Shown here piece after piece: positions 46,882 to 56,417 of a stretch of 64,000 nucleotides of DNA (position 1 is the stretch's first letter; the number at the start of each line of letters is the position of its first letter). Origin of the DNA: Thermocoleostomius sinensis A174 (GTDB lineage: Bacteria > Cyanobacteriota > Cyanobacteriia > Elainellales > Elainellaceae); the NCBI RefSeq assembly GCF_026802175.1, contig NZ_CP113797.1, forward strand, positions 3,511,026 through 3,575,025, read 5' to 3'. Made by a program: the position numbers and the translations under genes. The notes under the pieces were generated by a model that was given only the letters and a program-made list of their open reading frames with translations, had not been told where the DNA came from and made no database searches.

Positions 46882-48474
46882 ATGAACCGACGAAATGGCG
46901 ATCGTAATCACCCAGCCAAGCGAAGTGGCATCGATCCCCGACAATCTATTGTGTTAGCTTCGCGAGACGAATTAGAAGAAGTCCAAGAAGGAGAACTGAT
47001 TGAAGGCAGTTCCAATGCGCTGGTTCGCACCGAAGCCTTTGATCAACCTGTGATTCTGCAACAGCCCAGCATTTGGTCGCGCGCGATTCTTTGGGGAATT
47101 GTCGGATTTGCCAGTGCTGGCATTATTTGGGCATCGGTGGCTCGGATTGAAGAAGCTGTTCCAGCCACCGGGCAGTTACAGCCACTCGCTCAAGTACAAC
47201 CGATTCAGGCACCGGTCAACGGCGTAGTGCAAGAAATTTTGGTGCAAGAAGGACAGCGCGTTAAAAAAGGCGACTTGCTAATTCGATTTGACCCCACCAC
47301 CGCTGAGGCAGAACGAGAATCGTTAGAGAAAATTCGCACGTCCTTGCAGCGTCAAAATCAGTTTTATCGATCGCAGTTGAGCGGTTCTAGCGCTCCAACG
47401 GCGGCTGAGGTGCAACAGTTAGATTTACCCCCTGAAATTGTTTCCCTTACCGCCAACCGAGCGGCGTTAATTTCCGAAATTCGCCTCTTTCAGGCTCAAC
47501 TGAATGGAACAGCCAATGTCGCTGGACTGACAGCCGAACAAGCCGATCGCATTGAAACGGGTTTGAATGAATCGCGAACGCGGGAAGCGGCAGCCGAGCT
47601 AGAAGTATCTCAGTTGCAAGAGCAATTGAACCAGGTAATTACGCAGCTAGCTACAGCGAGACAAACCTTAGCCATTAACGAGCAAGTATTGGGAGACCTA
47701 AAACCATTGCTGGAAGAAGGTGGCATTCAGCGATTGCAGGTGACACGACAAGAACAGCAGGTATTAGAGTCTCGCTCGGAAGTAGAGCGATTGCAGCAAG
47801 AAGAGCAACGGTTGGTGTATGCCATTAACCAAGCTAGTCAAAAGTTAGACAATACGCGATCGACTACCCGCAATGATTTACTCAATAGAATTGCCGAGAA
47901 CCAACAGCAAGTGGCGGCGATCGACAGTCAATTAAATCAAAGAATTTTAGATAACGAAACTCAGATTGCTGAAATTACCAGCAAACTCAGCCAAACCGAA
48001 CAAACGTTGAGATATCAAGAGTTACGAGCACCCGTAGATGGCATTGTGTTTGATTTACAGGCTAAGGGGCCAGGATTTGTCGCCAACACCAGTGAACCCA
48101 TCCTGAAGGTGGTACCAGCAGATGGACTGCTGGCAGAGGTATTTGTCACCAACAAAGATATTGGCTTCATCGAAGAAGGAATGCCAGTTGACATTCGGAT
48201 TGATACATTTCCGTTCAGCGAGTTTGGCGATATTGAAGGCACGATCGTCAATATTGGTTCTGATGCGCTCCCGCCCGATCAGGTGCATCAGTTCTACCGA
48301 TTTCCAGTCAAGATTGAAATGTCGGGCCAAACCATCCGGGCGAACGGTCGCGACATTCCCCTGCAAGCAGGCATGTCTGTGACAGCCAACATCATTACGC
48401 GCGATCGCACTATCATGAGCATCTTCACCGATCAGTTTACCCGCCAGGTGGACAGCCTCAAGACGGTACGATAA
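46882..48474 (+). CDS. HlyD-family membrane fusion adaptor
   Basis: About 530 residues. One N-terminal membrane helix (RAILWGIVGFASAGIIWASVA, cited in part) precedes a biotinyl-lipoyl half (VQPIQAPVNGVVQEILVQEG). A long coiled coil spans residues about 130-370. The second lipoyl half (LRYQELRAPVDGIVFDLQAK) and a beta-barrel (VFVTNKDIGFIEEGMPVDIR) follow, with the C-terminal IRANGRDIPLQAGMSVTANI. It links the ABC exporter to an outer-membrane TolC-like channel, which is not encoded here. The ATG at 46882 follows TAAGGAG by about ten bases; the TTG at 46849 lacks such a site. Intrinsic terminator downstream. Confidence 0.92.
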   Translation: MNRRNGDRNHPAKRSGIDPRQSIVLASRDELEEVQEGELIEGSSNALVRTEAFDQPVILQQPSIWSRAILWGIVGFASAGIIWASVARIEEAVPATGQLQPLAQVQPIQAPVNGVVQEILVQEGQRVKKGDLLIRFDPTTAEAERESLEKIRTSLQRQNQFYRSQLSGSSAPTAAEVQQLDLPPEIVSLTANRAALISEIRLFQAQLNGTANVAGLTAEQADRIETGLNESRTREAAAELEVSQLQEQLNQVITQLATARQTLAINEQVLGDLKPLLEEGGIQRLQVTRQEQQVLESRSEVERLQQEEQRLVYAINQASQKLDNTRSTTRNDLLNRIAENQQQVAAIDSQLNQRILDNETQIAEITSKLSQTEQTLRYQELRAPVDGIVFDLQAKGPGFVANTSEPILKVVPADGLLAEVFVTNKDIGFIEEGMPVDIRIDTFPFSEFGDIEGTIVNIGSDALPPDQVHQFYRFPVKIEMSGQTIRANGRDIPLQAGMSVTANIITRDRTIMSIFTDQFTRQVDSLKTVR

Positions 48475-48500
48475 GTCAACTCAACTCACTTTAACCAAGA

Positions 48501-48545
48501 AACTATCGGGATAGTGCCCAACTGTTCCGATAGTTTTGTTTTTGC
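48501..48545 (+). terminator. Intrinsic terminator of the secretion cassette
   Basis: 11-bp stem with one G-T pair (AACTATCGGGA 48501-48511 with TTCCGATAGTT 48525-48535), 13-base loop, then TTGTTTTTG. Confidence 0.85.
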
Positions 48546-48709
48546 TCTAGGACGGTAATACTGATTTCTCAGGGTGTAAACACCGATCTTTGCGATTGCC
48601 CAGCAATCCCTACAATAGGAGCATTAAGAAAGGATGAAGAGAAAGCTAAAGGCTAAAAATCTACTCCCTATAACCCTCAATCCCTGACCCTTAACCCCCT
48701 AAAACGCCT

Positions 48710-51340
48710 ATGCAACCATCTAATCCCAACCAATTTACCGAGAAAGCGTGGGAAGCGATCGTTCGCACCACGGATATTGCCAGGCAGGCTCAGCATCAAC
48801 AAATTGAACCCGAACATCTCATGCTGGCGATGTTAGAGCAGCCAGAAGGATTAGCAACCAGTATCCTAAATAAACTTGGTGTGAACGTGCAGCGCGTGCG
48901 TGATTACACCGATGATTTTATTGGTCGTCAGCCGAAAGTGACAGGTGTGGGTAGCTCAGTGTACATGGGCCGATCGCTCGATACATTGCTCGATCGTGCC
49001 GATGCTTCCCGGAAAGAACTGGGCGACGATTATATTTCAGTTGAACACTTACTATTGGGCTATCCCAAAGACGATCGTTTCGGTCGAGCGCTATTTCAAG
49101 AATTTAAGCTGGATGAGAAAAAGTTAAAGACGGCTGTGGAACAGATTCGAGGGAATCAAAAAGTGACGGATCAAAATCCAGAAGGCAAGTATGCGTCGTT
49201 GGAAAAATATGGGCGAGATCTCACAGAAGCCGCGCGGCAGGGCAAGCTTGACCCGGTGATTGGTCGCGATGATGAAATTCGCCGCACCATTCAAATTCTG
49301 TCGCGTCGCACCAAAAACAACCCGGTGCTGATTGGGGAACCGGGTGTGGGTAAAACGGCCATTGCCGAGGGGCTGGCTCAGCGCATTGTCAACAAAGACG
49401 TGCCCGAATCATTGCGCGATCGTAAACTCATTGCCCTAGATATGGGTGCGCTGATTGCGGGTGCAAAATATCGCGGTGAGTTTGAAGAACGTCTGAAAGC
49501 GGTGCTGAAGGAAGTCACCGAGTCGGCGGGTCAGATTATTCTGTTCATTGACGAAATTCATACCGTTGTGGGCGCGGGTGCAACGCAAGGTGCGATGGAC
49601 GCCGGCAACCTCCTGAAACCGATGCTGGCGCGAGGCGAGTTGCGCTGTATTGGGGCTACCACGCTGGATGAATACCGCAAATACATCGAGAAAGATGCGG
49701 CCCTAGAGCGACGCTTCCAGCAGGTGTATGTCGATCAACCCAGCGTAGAAGACACCATCTCGATTCTGCGCGGCTTAAAGGAACGCTATGAAAACCACCA
49801 TGGTGTCAAAATTGCCGATACGGCCCTAGTAGCCGCTGCCACATTGTCCAACCGCTACATTTCCGATCGCTTCCTGCCAGACAAAGCTATTGACCTGGTA
49901 GACGAAGCGGCAGCCAAGCTGAAGATGGAAATGACCTCTAAGCCGGATGAACTGGATGAGGTCGATCGCAAAATTCTGCAATTGGAAATGGAGCGATTGT
50001 CGCTGGAGAAAGAGAGCAATGTCGCGTCCCGCGAACGTTTGGAGCGGCTGGAGAAAGAACTAGCCGATCTCAAAGAAGAACAATCGGCGCTGAATGCCCA
50101 ATGGCAAGCCGAAAAAGACGTGATCACCGATATTCAAACCCTGAAGCAGGAGATCGATCGCGTCAATATTGAGATTCAGCAAGCCGAGCGCGACTATGAC
50201 CTGAACCGTGCTGCCGAGTTGAAGTACGGCAAATTGACCGACTTGCAACGGCAACTGCAAGAAGCAGAAACCAAACTGGCACAGACGCAAACCAGCGGCA
50301 ACTCTCTGTTGCGGGAAGAAGTCACCGAGTCCGACATTGCCGAGATTATCTCTAAGTGGACAGGTATTCCGGTCAGCAAGCTGGTGGAATCGGAAATGCA
50401 GAAGCTGTTGCACCTGGAAGACGAACTGCACAAGCGCGTGATTGGGCAAGACGAAGCCGTCACTGCCGTGGCCGATGCGATTCAACGATCGCGGGCGGGC
50501 TTGGCTGATCCCAATCGCCCGATCGCCAGCTTCATTTTCCTAGGGCCCACTGGTGTGGGTAAAACTGAACTGGCCAAAGCCTTGGCTGCCTATTTGTTCG
50601 ACACCGAAGAAGCAATGGTGCGGATTGACATGTCCGAGTACATGGAGAAACACGCTGTTTCTCGCTTAATTGGTGCGCCTCCGGGCTACGTGGGCTATGA
50701 AGAAGGTGGACAGCTAACCGAAGCGATTCGTCGTCGTCCCTATGCCGTGATTCTGTTCGACGAGATTGAAAAGGCACACCCGGATGTGTTCAACGTCTTC
50801 CTGCAAATTTTGGATGATGGGCGTGTCACCGATGCTCAAGGTCGCACCGTCGATTTCAAGAACACGGTTATTATCATGACCAGCAACATCGGGTCGCAAT
50901 ACATTCTGGATGTGGCCGGTGATGATGCGCGCTATGAAGAAATGCGCAATCGGGTAATTGAGGCGATGCGATCGAACTTCCGTCCGGAGTTCCTCAACCG
51001 TGTCGATGAGTTCATCATCTTCCACAGCTTGCGGAAATCCGAACTGCGCAACATTGTCCGCCTGCAAGTCCAACGATTGCAAGAACGCCTGGCCGATCGC
51101 AAGATGGGATTACGCCTGTCGGAAGCCGCGCTCGATTTCCTCGCCGAAGTAGGCTACGACCCGGTTTATGGAGCACGACCACTGAAGCGGGCCATTCAGC
51201 GCGAACTGGAAACGCAAATCGCCAAAGCCATTCTGCGCGGCGAGTTCCACGACGGCGATACTATCTTTGTGGATGTAGGTGAAACCGAGCGTTTAGAGTT
51301 CAAGCGCTTGCCAGCAGAACTGTTAACCACGCAAGGCTAA
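48710..51340 (+). CDS. clpB: ATP-dependent chaperone ClpB (disaggregase)
   Basis: 876 residues, the full ClpB length. An N-terminal Clp-N repeat domain precedes NBD1 with Walker [16 protein letters not shown] and Walker [16 protein letters not shown]. The middle coiled-coil domain spans about 410-530 and distinguishes ClpB from ClpC. NBD2 has [30 protein letters not shown] and the sensor [17 protein letters not shown]. There is no ClpP-binding IGL loop. It solubilises aggregated protein with DnaK after heat stress. ATG 48710. A strong terminator follows. Cyanobacteria often have two clpB genes; which one this is cannot be told without comparison. Confidence 0.94.
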   Translation: MQPSNPNQFTEKAWEAIVRTTDIARQAQHQQIEPEHLMLAMLEQPEGLATSILNKLGVNVQRVRDYTDDFIGRQPKVTGVGSSVYMGRSLDTLLDRADASRKELGDDYISVEHLLLGYPKDDRFGRALFQEFKLDEKKLKTAVEQIRGNQKVTDQNPEGKYASLEKYGRDLTEAARQGKLDPVIGRDDEIRRTIQILSRRTKNNPVLIGEPGVGKTAIAEGLAQRIVNKDVPESLRDRKLIALDMGALIAGAKYRGEFEERLKAVLKEVTESAGQIILFIDEIHTVVGAGATQGAMDAGNLLKPMLARGELRCIGATTLDEYRKYIEKDAALERRFQQVYVDQPSVEDTISILRGLKERYENHHGVKIADTALVAAATLSNRYISDRFLPDKAIDLVDEAAAKLKMEMTSKPDELDEVDRKILQLEMERLSLEKESNVASRERLERLEKELADLKEEQSALNAQWQAEKDVITDIQTLKQEIDRVNIEIQQAERDYDLNRAAELKYGKLTDLQRQLQEAETKLAQTQTSGNSLLREEVTESDIAEIISKWTGIPVSKLVESEMQKLLHLEDELHKRVIGQDEAVTAVADAIQRSRAGLADPNRPIASFIFLGPTGVGKTELAKALAAYLFDTEEAMVRIDMSEYMEKHAVSRLIGAPPGYVGYEEGGQLTEAIRRRPYAVILFDEIEKAHPDVFNVFLQILDDGRVTDAQGRTVDFKNTVIIMTSNIGSQYILDVAGDDARYEEMRNRVIEAMRSNFRPEFLNRVDEFIIFHSLRKSELRNIVRLQVQRLQERLADRKMGLRLSEAALDFLAEVGYDPVYGARPLKRAIQRELETQIAKAILRGEFHDGDTIFVDVGETERLEFKRLPAELLTTQG

Positions 51341-51379
51341 TGGCTGAAGGCTAAAGGCAACATTCAGAATATCAACAAG

Positions 51380-51412
51380 CGATCGTTCCTACCTAAAGGG
51401 ACGATCGTTTTT
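51380..51412 (+). terminator. Intrinsic terminator of clpB
   Basis: 10-bp stem with one G-T pair (CGATCGTTCC 51380-51389 with GGGACGATCG 51398-51407), eight-base loop, T5. It lies at the convergent end with the DUF3122 gene, which stops at 51393, so it is inside that gene's 3' end on the other strand. Confidence 0.85.
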
Positions 51413-52046
51413 GTTCTATAGGCTCTATCTGACAACGAGTCCAGGCAGGAAAAGCAGGATTGTGCCGCGCTTCCAGGGGAAATAGCTCGCAGGTATCAAT
51501 CAGTTGACCGGCTTCGGTGTGGGCAACGGTCTGCCATTCTTGAATCAAACCTGGTGCAATGCGTAGCCCAATTGGATCGTGATTGACGATTGGTATTTCC
51601 AAGCGCAGGCGTTGAGTGGGTAATTGCTCCAAAACTGCCGCCAGATCATATTGACCAACCGTATCTAGCGTGGTGGACATCGCCGAAATTTCCTCCGATC
51701 GATCATCCAGCAACCAAGTGTGTTCTTGAATATCGCTGAGTCGCAGCGGTTGGGGATGGGCAATTTTGCCGCGATTGGGAAAGGCCACTAACCGCAACTG
51801 AATCGTTTCAGCCGTGCCGGGTTGCACTCGTTTAAAGGCAATTACCTGCCAACTATGGTGTTTGGCATCCCACAGTGTGCGGCGAGATTGTACCACGATC
51901 GCATCGGCAGTATCAGCCGTGTGCAAAATACTGGCCGAGGACGGGGACAGATGGCCGCCACCTAGCCATAACCAGCCTATTAACCCCAGTCCCAGTAACC
52001 AGCGCCATAACCGCCGCCATTCAAAGCCAATATCTTGTCTCTTCAT
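51393..52046 (-). CDS. DUF3122 family exported protein
   Basis: 217 residues. An N-terminal membrane/signal helix (LWRWLLGLGLIGWLWLGGG) is followed by the DUF3122 core: VVQSRRTLWDAKHHSWQVIAFKR, QLRLVAFPNRGKIAHPQPL and a C-terminal region ending in a Cys pair (TCELF and TRCQIEP). The family is cyanobacterial and uncharacterised, probably lumenal or periplasmic. The gene diverges from the Lrp-type regulator and converges on clpB. Confidence 0.8.
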   Translation of the reverse strand: MKRQDIGFEWRRLWRWLLGLGLIGWLWLGGGHLSPSSASILHTADTADAIVVQSRRTLWDAKHHSWQVIAFKRVQPGTAETIQLRLVAFPNRGKIAHPQPLRLSDIQEHTWLLDDRSEEISAMSTTLDTVGQYDLAAVLEQLPTQRLRLEIPIVNHDPIGLRIAPGLIQEWQTVAHTEAGQLIDTCELFPLEARHNPAFPAWTRCQIEPIEQKRSSL

Positions 52047-52183
52047 ATCATCTCCCTCGTCTATAGAGGAGCTTATCCCGTTTACCCAGCCTTTGCCTCA
52101 GTTGGGTTGTTTTCGCAATGAAATATCTTGATTTCTTATTTTTAGAAAGATATATATAGTTTTGACCTAATAAAAATAACTTT

Positions 52184-52660
52184 ATGGATTTAGATTCTGT
52201 TGATTATAAGGCAATTCAACATTTGATGACACAAGGGCGCATCACTTGGGCAGAACTTGCAACCGTATTGGGGCTTTCAGCCCCTGCCACAGCCGATCGA
52301 GTACGGCGACTGGAAGAGAAACAGGTGATTACTGGCTATGCCGCAATCGTCAATCCCAGCGCGATCGGCTGTGATCTGTTGGCATTCATTGCCGTCACCT
52401 TGGAACATCCGCGTCATCGGGACCAATTTCTTGAAATCCTTCAGCGCCTTCCCGAAATTCAAGAATGTCACCACGTCACCGGCGACGACGACTACCTGCT
52501 GAAAGTCCGCTGTCGCACTACCCAAGATCTAGAGCATTTAATCAGCGAAGAATTGAAACGCTTACCCGGCCTCTTAAAAACCCGTACCACGATCGCCCTT
52601 TCCACCGTAAAAGAAACCACTGCATTACCCATCCAAACTCCCGATTCCCAACGCTCATGA
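52184..52660 (+). CDS. Lrp/AsnC family transcriptional regulator
   Basis: 158 residues. The N-terminal helix-turn-helix is DYKAIQHLMTQGRITWAELA, then VLGLSAPATADRVRRLEEK. The C-terminal RAM ligand domain has GCDLLAFIAVTLEHPRHRDQ and HHVTGDDDYLLKVRCRTTQD (the GDDD acidic loop). Lrp regulators sense amino acids and often control a linked exporter. Here the stop overlaps the LysE gene's start (ATGA, 52657-52660), so regulation of that exporter is the natural inference. ATG 52184. Confidence 0.92.
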   Translation: MDLDSVDYKAIQHLMTQGRITWAELATVLGLSAPATADRVRRLEEKQVITGYAAIVNPSAIGCDLLAFIAVTLEHPRHRDQFLEILQRLPEIQECHHVTGDDDYLLKVRCRTTQDLEHLISEELKRLPGLLKTRTTIALSTVKETTALPIQTPDSQRS

Positions 52661-53289
52661 ACAGCACTTTTTTCCTACGCGGACTCCTGATCGGATTTTT
52701 CATCGCCCTACCCGTTGGGCCGATCGGGGTTCTTTGCATTCGGCGCACGCTGACCGATGGTGGCGCGATCGGGCTATTGTCTGGCTTGGGAGCGGCGTCT
52801 GCGGATGCCGTATATGGGATAGTCGCGGGCTTTGGGCTGACGGTGGTGTCGAATGTGCTAGTGCAAGCGGTTTGGCTCCGGATTGTCGGTGGGTTGTTTT
52901 TGTGCTACTTGGGCATCAGGACTTGCTTGAGCAAACCCACGGCCGATGCCATCAAGCCCGATCGCCAAGCAACTACCTCCCCGCGTCGAGGATATGCCGA
53001 TGCCTATCTTTCTACATTATTTTTAACACTGACCAATCCCGCCACAATCGTGTCTTTTGCAGCAGTGTTTGCCGGATTAGGGTTGGCCAGTAGCGACGGT
53101 GATTATCTGACTGCGCTGAGTTTGGTGATGGGTGTGTTTGTAGGATCGGCGGCCTGGTGGCTCTTGCTCAGCAGTGGTGTGAATTTGCTTCGATCGCGCT
53201 TCAACCTCCATCGCTTATTGTGGCTCAACAGAATTTCAGGTTTAATTCTGCTGGGATTTGGCATAATGGCGCTCAGTCTTTCGAGATGA
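52657..53289 (+). CDS. LysE-family amino-acid exporter
   Basis: 210 residues with about six membrane helices: GLLIGFFIALPVGPIGVLCI (the family's N-terminal GPI motif), LSGLGAASADAVYGIVAGFG, then VLVQAVWLRIVGGLFLCYLG and the conserved FLTLTNPATIVSFAAVFAGL. It exports basic or other amino acids from the cytoplasm. The ATG at 52657 overlaps the Lrp stop; an upstream frame to 52465 is not coding. The stop at 53289 touches an in-frame ATG at 53286 for the M23 gene, so a third coupling is possible. Confidence 0.9.
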   Translation: MNSTFFLRGLLIGFFIALPVGPIGVLCIRRTLTDGGAIGLLSGLGAASADAVYGIVAGFGLTVVSNVLVQAVWLRIVGGLFLCYLGIRTCLSKPTADAIKPDRQATTSPRRGYADAYLSTLFLTLTNPATIVSFAAVFAGLGLASSDGDYLTALSLVMGVFVGSAAWWLLLSSGVNLLRSRFNLHRLLWLNRISGLILLGFGIMALSLSR

Positions 53290-53318
53290 GTGGCTGTTGG
53301 TTGGGAAATAGATGTGAA

Positions 53319-54596
53319 ATGATTGTGAAACATGCTACCTGTCGATCGCTTCGTTCCTGCCAATGCAGGAGCAGATTGCGTTTAACCTTCCGAAAAACGA
53401 TTGGATGGTGCGGGGTATGGTTCAGCTTGTTGTTAATTAGTTTCTGGACAACCGGATTGGCCGTCCCCAGTCGAGCCGCGCCGGGCTACTCCAATTCGTC
53501 TCTAGTAGATATATATCTCGCAGAAGCTACCGAGTCGATCGAAGACTTGCAGCAACAGCAGAAGACGATCGATCAAACGCGATCAGGAGTGCAGCAAGAG
53601 CAGGAACGTTTGCAGACTCAAGAGCAATCGGCGCAAGAGCAGCTAGGCGGTTTGCAAACTCGTATTCAGGCGACGGCAGCCCAAATTGCTGAAAACGAGC
53701 AGAAGCTTGAAGAGGCGAACGGTCGGCTGAAGGATTTGCAAAAAAAGCTAGCGGTTGCCGAAGCCACTTATCAAGACAAACAGTTCTCAACGGTGGCCCG
53801 CTTGCGCTACTGGCAGCGGCAGAAGGGCAATCAGGGATGGGCGGTGTTGTTGCAGAGCGAAAACCTAAATGAATTTCTCGATCGTCGCTATCAGTTGCGC
53901 TTAATGTATCAAGCCGATCGCAAAATTCTGGCAGAGTTGCGGCAGGATGCGGACGATCTGGAAAAACAACGGCGCGGTGTGGAATCGCAGAAAAACCAAA
54001 TCGCCTTGATTACACAAGAACTGCAAACCCAAAAGGCAGACTATCAAGCCCAAGCCAAAACCCAACAGGACTTGATTAAACGCTTGCAAGCCGATCGTCG
54101 CGCCCTGGAAGCGGCGGAAGAACAGTTGGCAAAAGATTCTGAAAATCTAGCGGCTCTGATTCAACAACGTTTGGCAGAACAGGCACGACAAAACAAAACC
54201 GCTCCCTATAGCACCGGGGCAATGGGGTATCCGTCGGGTGGCATAATTACCAGCGGCTTTGGCTATCGGGTGCATCCGGTATTGGGCTATTCGCGCTTTC
54301 ATGCTGGCTTGGATTTTGGAGCCGATTATGGTAGCCCGATTTGGGCTGCGAAAGGAGGTGTGGTGCTATTTGCGGGCTGGTATGGCGGCTATGGGCAGGC
54401 GGTGATTGTCGATCATGGGAGTGGCATCACCACCCTGTACGGACACGCCAGTGAACTGTACGTCTCGGAAGGACAAACCGTGCAACGAGGACAACTAATT
54501 GCGGCGATCGGCTCTACGGGGCTTTCCACAGGACCACATCTGCATTTTGAAGTGCGAGCCAGCGGCGAACCGATCGATCCACTCAATTATCTTTGA
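53319..54596 (+). CDS. Murein hydrolase activator EnvC-like protein, M23 peptidase domain
   Basis: About 425 residues. A signal segment (WCGVWFSLLLISFWTTGLAV, ending near PSRAAP) is followed by a long periplasmic coiled coil rich in Gln/Glu (residues about 70-310), then a LytM/M23 domain. The zinc-site residues are His and Asp in SRFHAGLDFGADYG and the HxH in GPHLHFEVR, so the domain may be active. Such proteins remodel septal peptidoglycan or activate amidases. Start at ATG 53319 (MIVKHATC) is chosen; an ATG at 53286 overlaps the LysE stop and cannot be ruled out. A terminator lies 110 bases after the stop. Confidence 0.9.
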   Translation: MIVKHATCRSLRSCQCRSRLRLTFRKTIGWCGVWFSLLLISFWTTGLAVPSRAAPGYSNSSLVDIYLAEATESIEDLQQQQKTIDQTRSGVQQEQERLQTQEQSAQEQLGGLQTRIQATAAQIAENEQKLEEANGRLKDLQKKLAVAEATYQDKQFSTVARLRYWQRQKGNQGWAVLLQSENLNEFLDRRYQLRLMYQADRKILAELRQDADDLEKQRRGVESQKNQIALITQELQTQKADYQAQAKTQQDLIKRLQADRRALEAAEEQLAKDSENLAALIQQRLAEQARQNKTAPYSTGAMGYPSGGIITSGFGYRVHPVLGYSRFHAGLDFGADYGSPIWAAKGGVVLFAGWYGGYGQAVIVDHGSGITTLYGHASELYVSEGQTVQRGQLIAAIGSTGLSTGPHLHFEVRASGEPIDPLNYL

Positions 54597-54705
54597 ATCC
54601 TGGAACAAATTCTTGACGAAAACGACACACAAATGTTCCACCAATTTCATACAAATTCGCTATCTTTAAATTAACTTTCACTTCACACTCCTCACACCAA
54701 GAGCT

Positions 54706-54732
54706 AGCCCGGCAATTTGTCGGGCTTTTTAA
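54706..54732 (+). terminator. Intrinsic terminator after the M23 gene
   Basis: 9-bp stem with one G-T pair (AGCCCGGCA 54706-54714 with TGTCGGGCT 54718-54726), three-base loop, then TTTTT. Confidence 0.88.
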
Positions 54733-54816
54733 TTCATTGCTTGCAAGACGTACTCATAATGAGTATGATATAGAAAGTATGACTTGCAGTAGGAAAAAGA
54801 GAAAAAGAAGAGACTC

Positions 54817-55077
54817 ATGCGAATTCAGGAGATTCCTATTAAAAATATCCGGCGTCCGTTGTTTCGCCAAAACGATCAGGAAAAGGTAAAAGCGCTGATG
54901 GCGTCGATCGACGAAATTGGGTTACAAGAACCGATCGATGTACTGGAAGTGGACGGCGAATATTACGGCTTTTCCGGTTGTCACCGCTATGAAGCATGTT
55001 CTCGGCTTGGGCACGAAACTATTTTGTGTAAAGTGCGCCGTGCTCCCAAAGCAGTGTTAAAAATGCACCTAGCGTAA
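54817..55077 (+). CDS. srx: Sulfiredoxin
   Basis: 86 residues with the ParB/sulfiredoxin fold: IPIKNIRRPLFRQNDQEKVK, then IGLQEPIDVLEVDG and the hallmark FSGCHRYEACSRLG, where Cys55 is the catalytic residue. It reduces cysteine-sulfinic acid on 2-Cys peroxiredoxins with ATP, a stress-recovery function known for cyanobacterial Srx. A GGAAAAAGAGAAAAAGAAGAG purine stretch before the ATG (54817) is an extended ribosome site. Monocistronic after the M23 terminator. Confidence 0.9.
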   Translation: MRIQEIPIKNIRRPLFRQNDQEKVKALMASIDEIGLQEPIDVLEVDGEYYGFSGCHRYEACSRLGHETILCKVRRAPKAVLKMHLA

Positions 55078-55163
55078 TTTGCCTTTCCAATCAGCCTCTC
55101 AGCCCTTTCCACCTTCTCCCTCTTTTCCCACTACTCCCACTTCCCCTCCCCAACGCCGATCGC

Positions 55164-55364
55164 CTACCTCACCAGGACGGTCATGTATTTGCCTGCCGCA
55201 AACGGAGCCGGAATGATGGGGGTGAATTTCACCCGATCGTTGGTCATTTTGCGCACGTAAAACTCATTCATCTGGTGTGTCACTTGCTCGCGAGAACCGA
55301 TAATCCAAATTTGTACCCGATCGTCGTCAACAATGGGCAATTGCTCGTTCCATTCTCCAGTCAT
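55164..55364 (-). CDS. Small conserved hypothetical protein, cyanobacterial
   Basis: 66 residues: MTGEWNEQLPIVDDDRVQIW, then IIGSREQVTHQMNEFYVRKM and TPIIPAPFAAGKYMTVLVR. It looks like a compact alpha/beta protein known from other cyanobacteria, with no function known to me. The ATG at 55364 is used because the upstream extension in the same frame (to 55544) is low-quality sequence with no start signal. Confidence 0.68.
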   Translation of the reverse strand: MTGEWNEQLPIVDDDRVQIWIIGSREQVTHQMNEFYVRKMTNDRVKFTPIIPAPFAAGKYMTVLVR

Positions 55365-55663
55365 GTTGGTATTCCTTTTTTGCGGATTGTGCTGCAAGCG
55401 CGATCGTGCTGAGACTTCAAGAATTGGGGGTTCCCCCACGCTCCCAGTGGAGGACGGCTGTATCTCCCGCACCCCCTCCAGAAAGGTAGAGTCAATGGGT
55501 AGAGTGGCAAGGCGGTTTGAACCCTCACACGACTCACCCATCACCGATTACCGATTACCCATTCCCCAAAGCTCGATCGCATCTCTAGAAAAAGCCCAAG
55601 GTGTGAGAGACGGCTCTCAAACTTAATTGCAGCATCAGCAAGGCCAGATGATACACTCATCAA

Positions 55664-55805
55664 AGCCTGCTTCCTGCTGGTGTCAGGAAGTTAGGTTAGC
55701 TGGTCGGGGTCGCTCGCAACTTCCCTGATCAGCGCTATACCTCACCTTGAACCGATGGGTCACTGGTCATCTCCGGGCTGGAAAAAACCAGTACTCGCCA
55801 GCATA
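55664..55805. other. Hairpin-rich spacer with two mutually exclusive stems
   Basis: Stem A: CTTCCTG (55670-55676) with CAGGAAG (55684-55690). Stem B: TCAGGAAGTT (55683-55692) with AACTTCCCTGA (55718-55728, one bulged C). They share 55683-55690, so only one can form. A third hairpin GCTGG/CCAG follows near 55777-55791. No family of structured RNA is recognised. Confidence 0.4.
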
Positions 55806-55985
55806 AAACAAACGATCGAATTACACAAGCGTAAATGGCAAAAAAGGCGTTGCCGATCGGATGGATGAATCTCGTAGGGGCGTTTCGCGAACGGCCCTGA
55901 CAGTCGGGTCAAGGGTGGCAAATCCTGCCTGAATTCAGCAACACGCCCAAAAAACTAGGCGATCGTTCAATGATGTAGAGCTATG

Positions 55986-56321
55986 GCTGGGTTGCGTTCA
56001 TCTGTGGCTGTCACCGTTATTGCATGGGCGGCTGCGTTTGCTGCAATGGTTCACGCTTTTGCAAGATCGGTTGCTTCAATTACTTGATCAGCGACTCCAT
56101 TTGCTTGATCAGCGGCTTCAATTACTCGATCGGCAGCTTCATTTGCTGTAATTGCGACAGCGTTTGCTACATTGGCTGATCAATTTGCTGTAATTGCGAT
56201 AGCATTTCTAGCATTTGCCTGAGCCGATGCAACAATGGGTCAACCCAATGCAGCATTTGTGCCAGCCTTTGCAATGTTGGCGGCATCCGTTGCTGTATTT
56301 GCGTCCTTGGCTCAATCTTTG
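55986..56321. repeat. Degenerate 21-bp tandem repeat, 16 units
   Basis: Sixteen consecutive units with an exact 21-base phase and no indel; the last unit begins at 56301. The loose consensus is GCGGCTTCATTTGCTGTATT plus one base. Because 21 is a multiple of three, every frame encodes a heptad. On the + strand one frame is open until TAA at 56149 (RLHLLDQRLQLLDRQLHLL). On the - strand another is open above TAG at 56167 (PLLHRLRQMLEMLSQLQQ). It may be the wreck of a coiled-coil gene or a non-coding array. Confidence 0.85.
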
Positions 56322-56417
56322 AAAAATTCCTAAACTCAGCGCGTGCAACGTTCGATCGCGGTAAGGTAGTCCAGGCACTATTTGCCGCAACGAGTAACAG
56401 TAACGAGTAACGAGTAC

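Noticed and set aside
55986-56321. Possible CRISPR array
   Set aside because: The period is 21 bases with no separate unique spacers and the units are heavily diverged; no cas genes are present. It is a simple tandem repeat.
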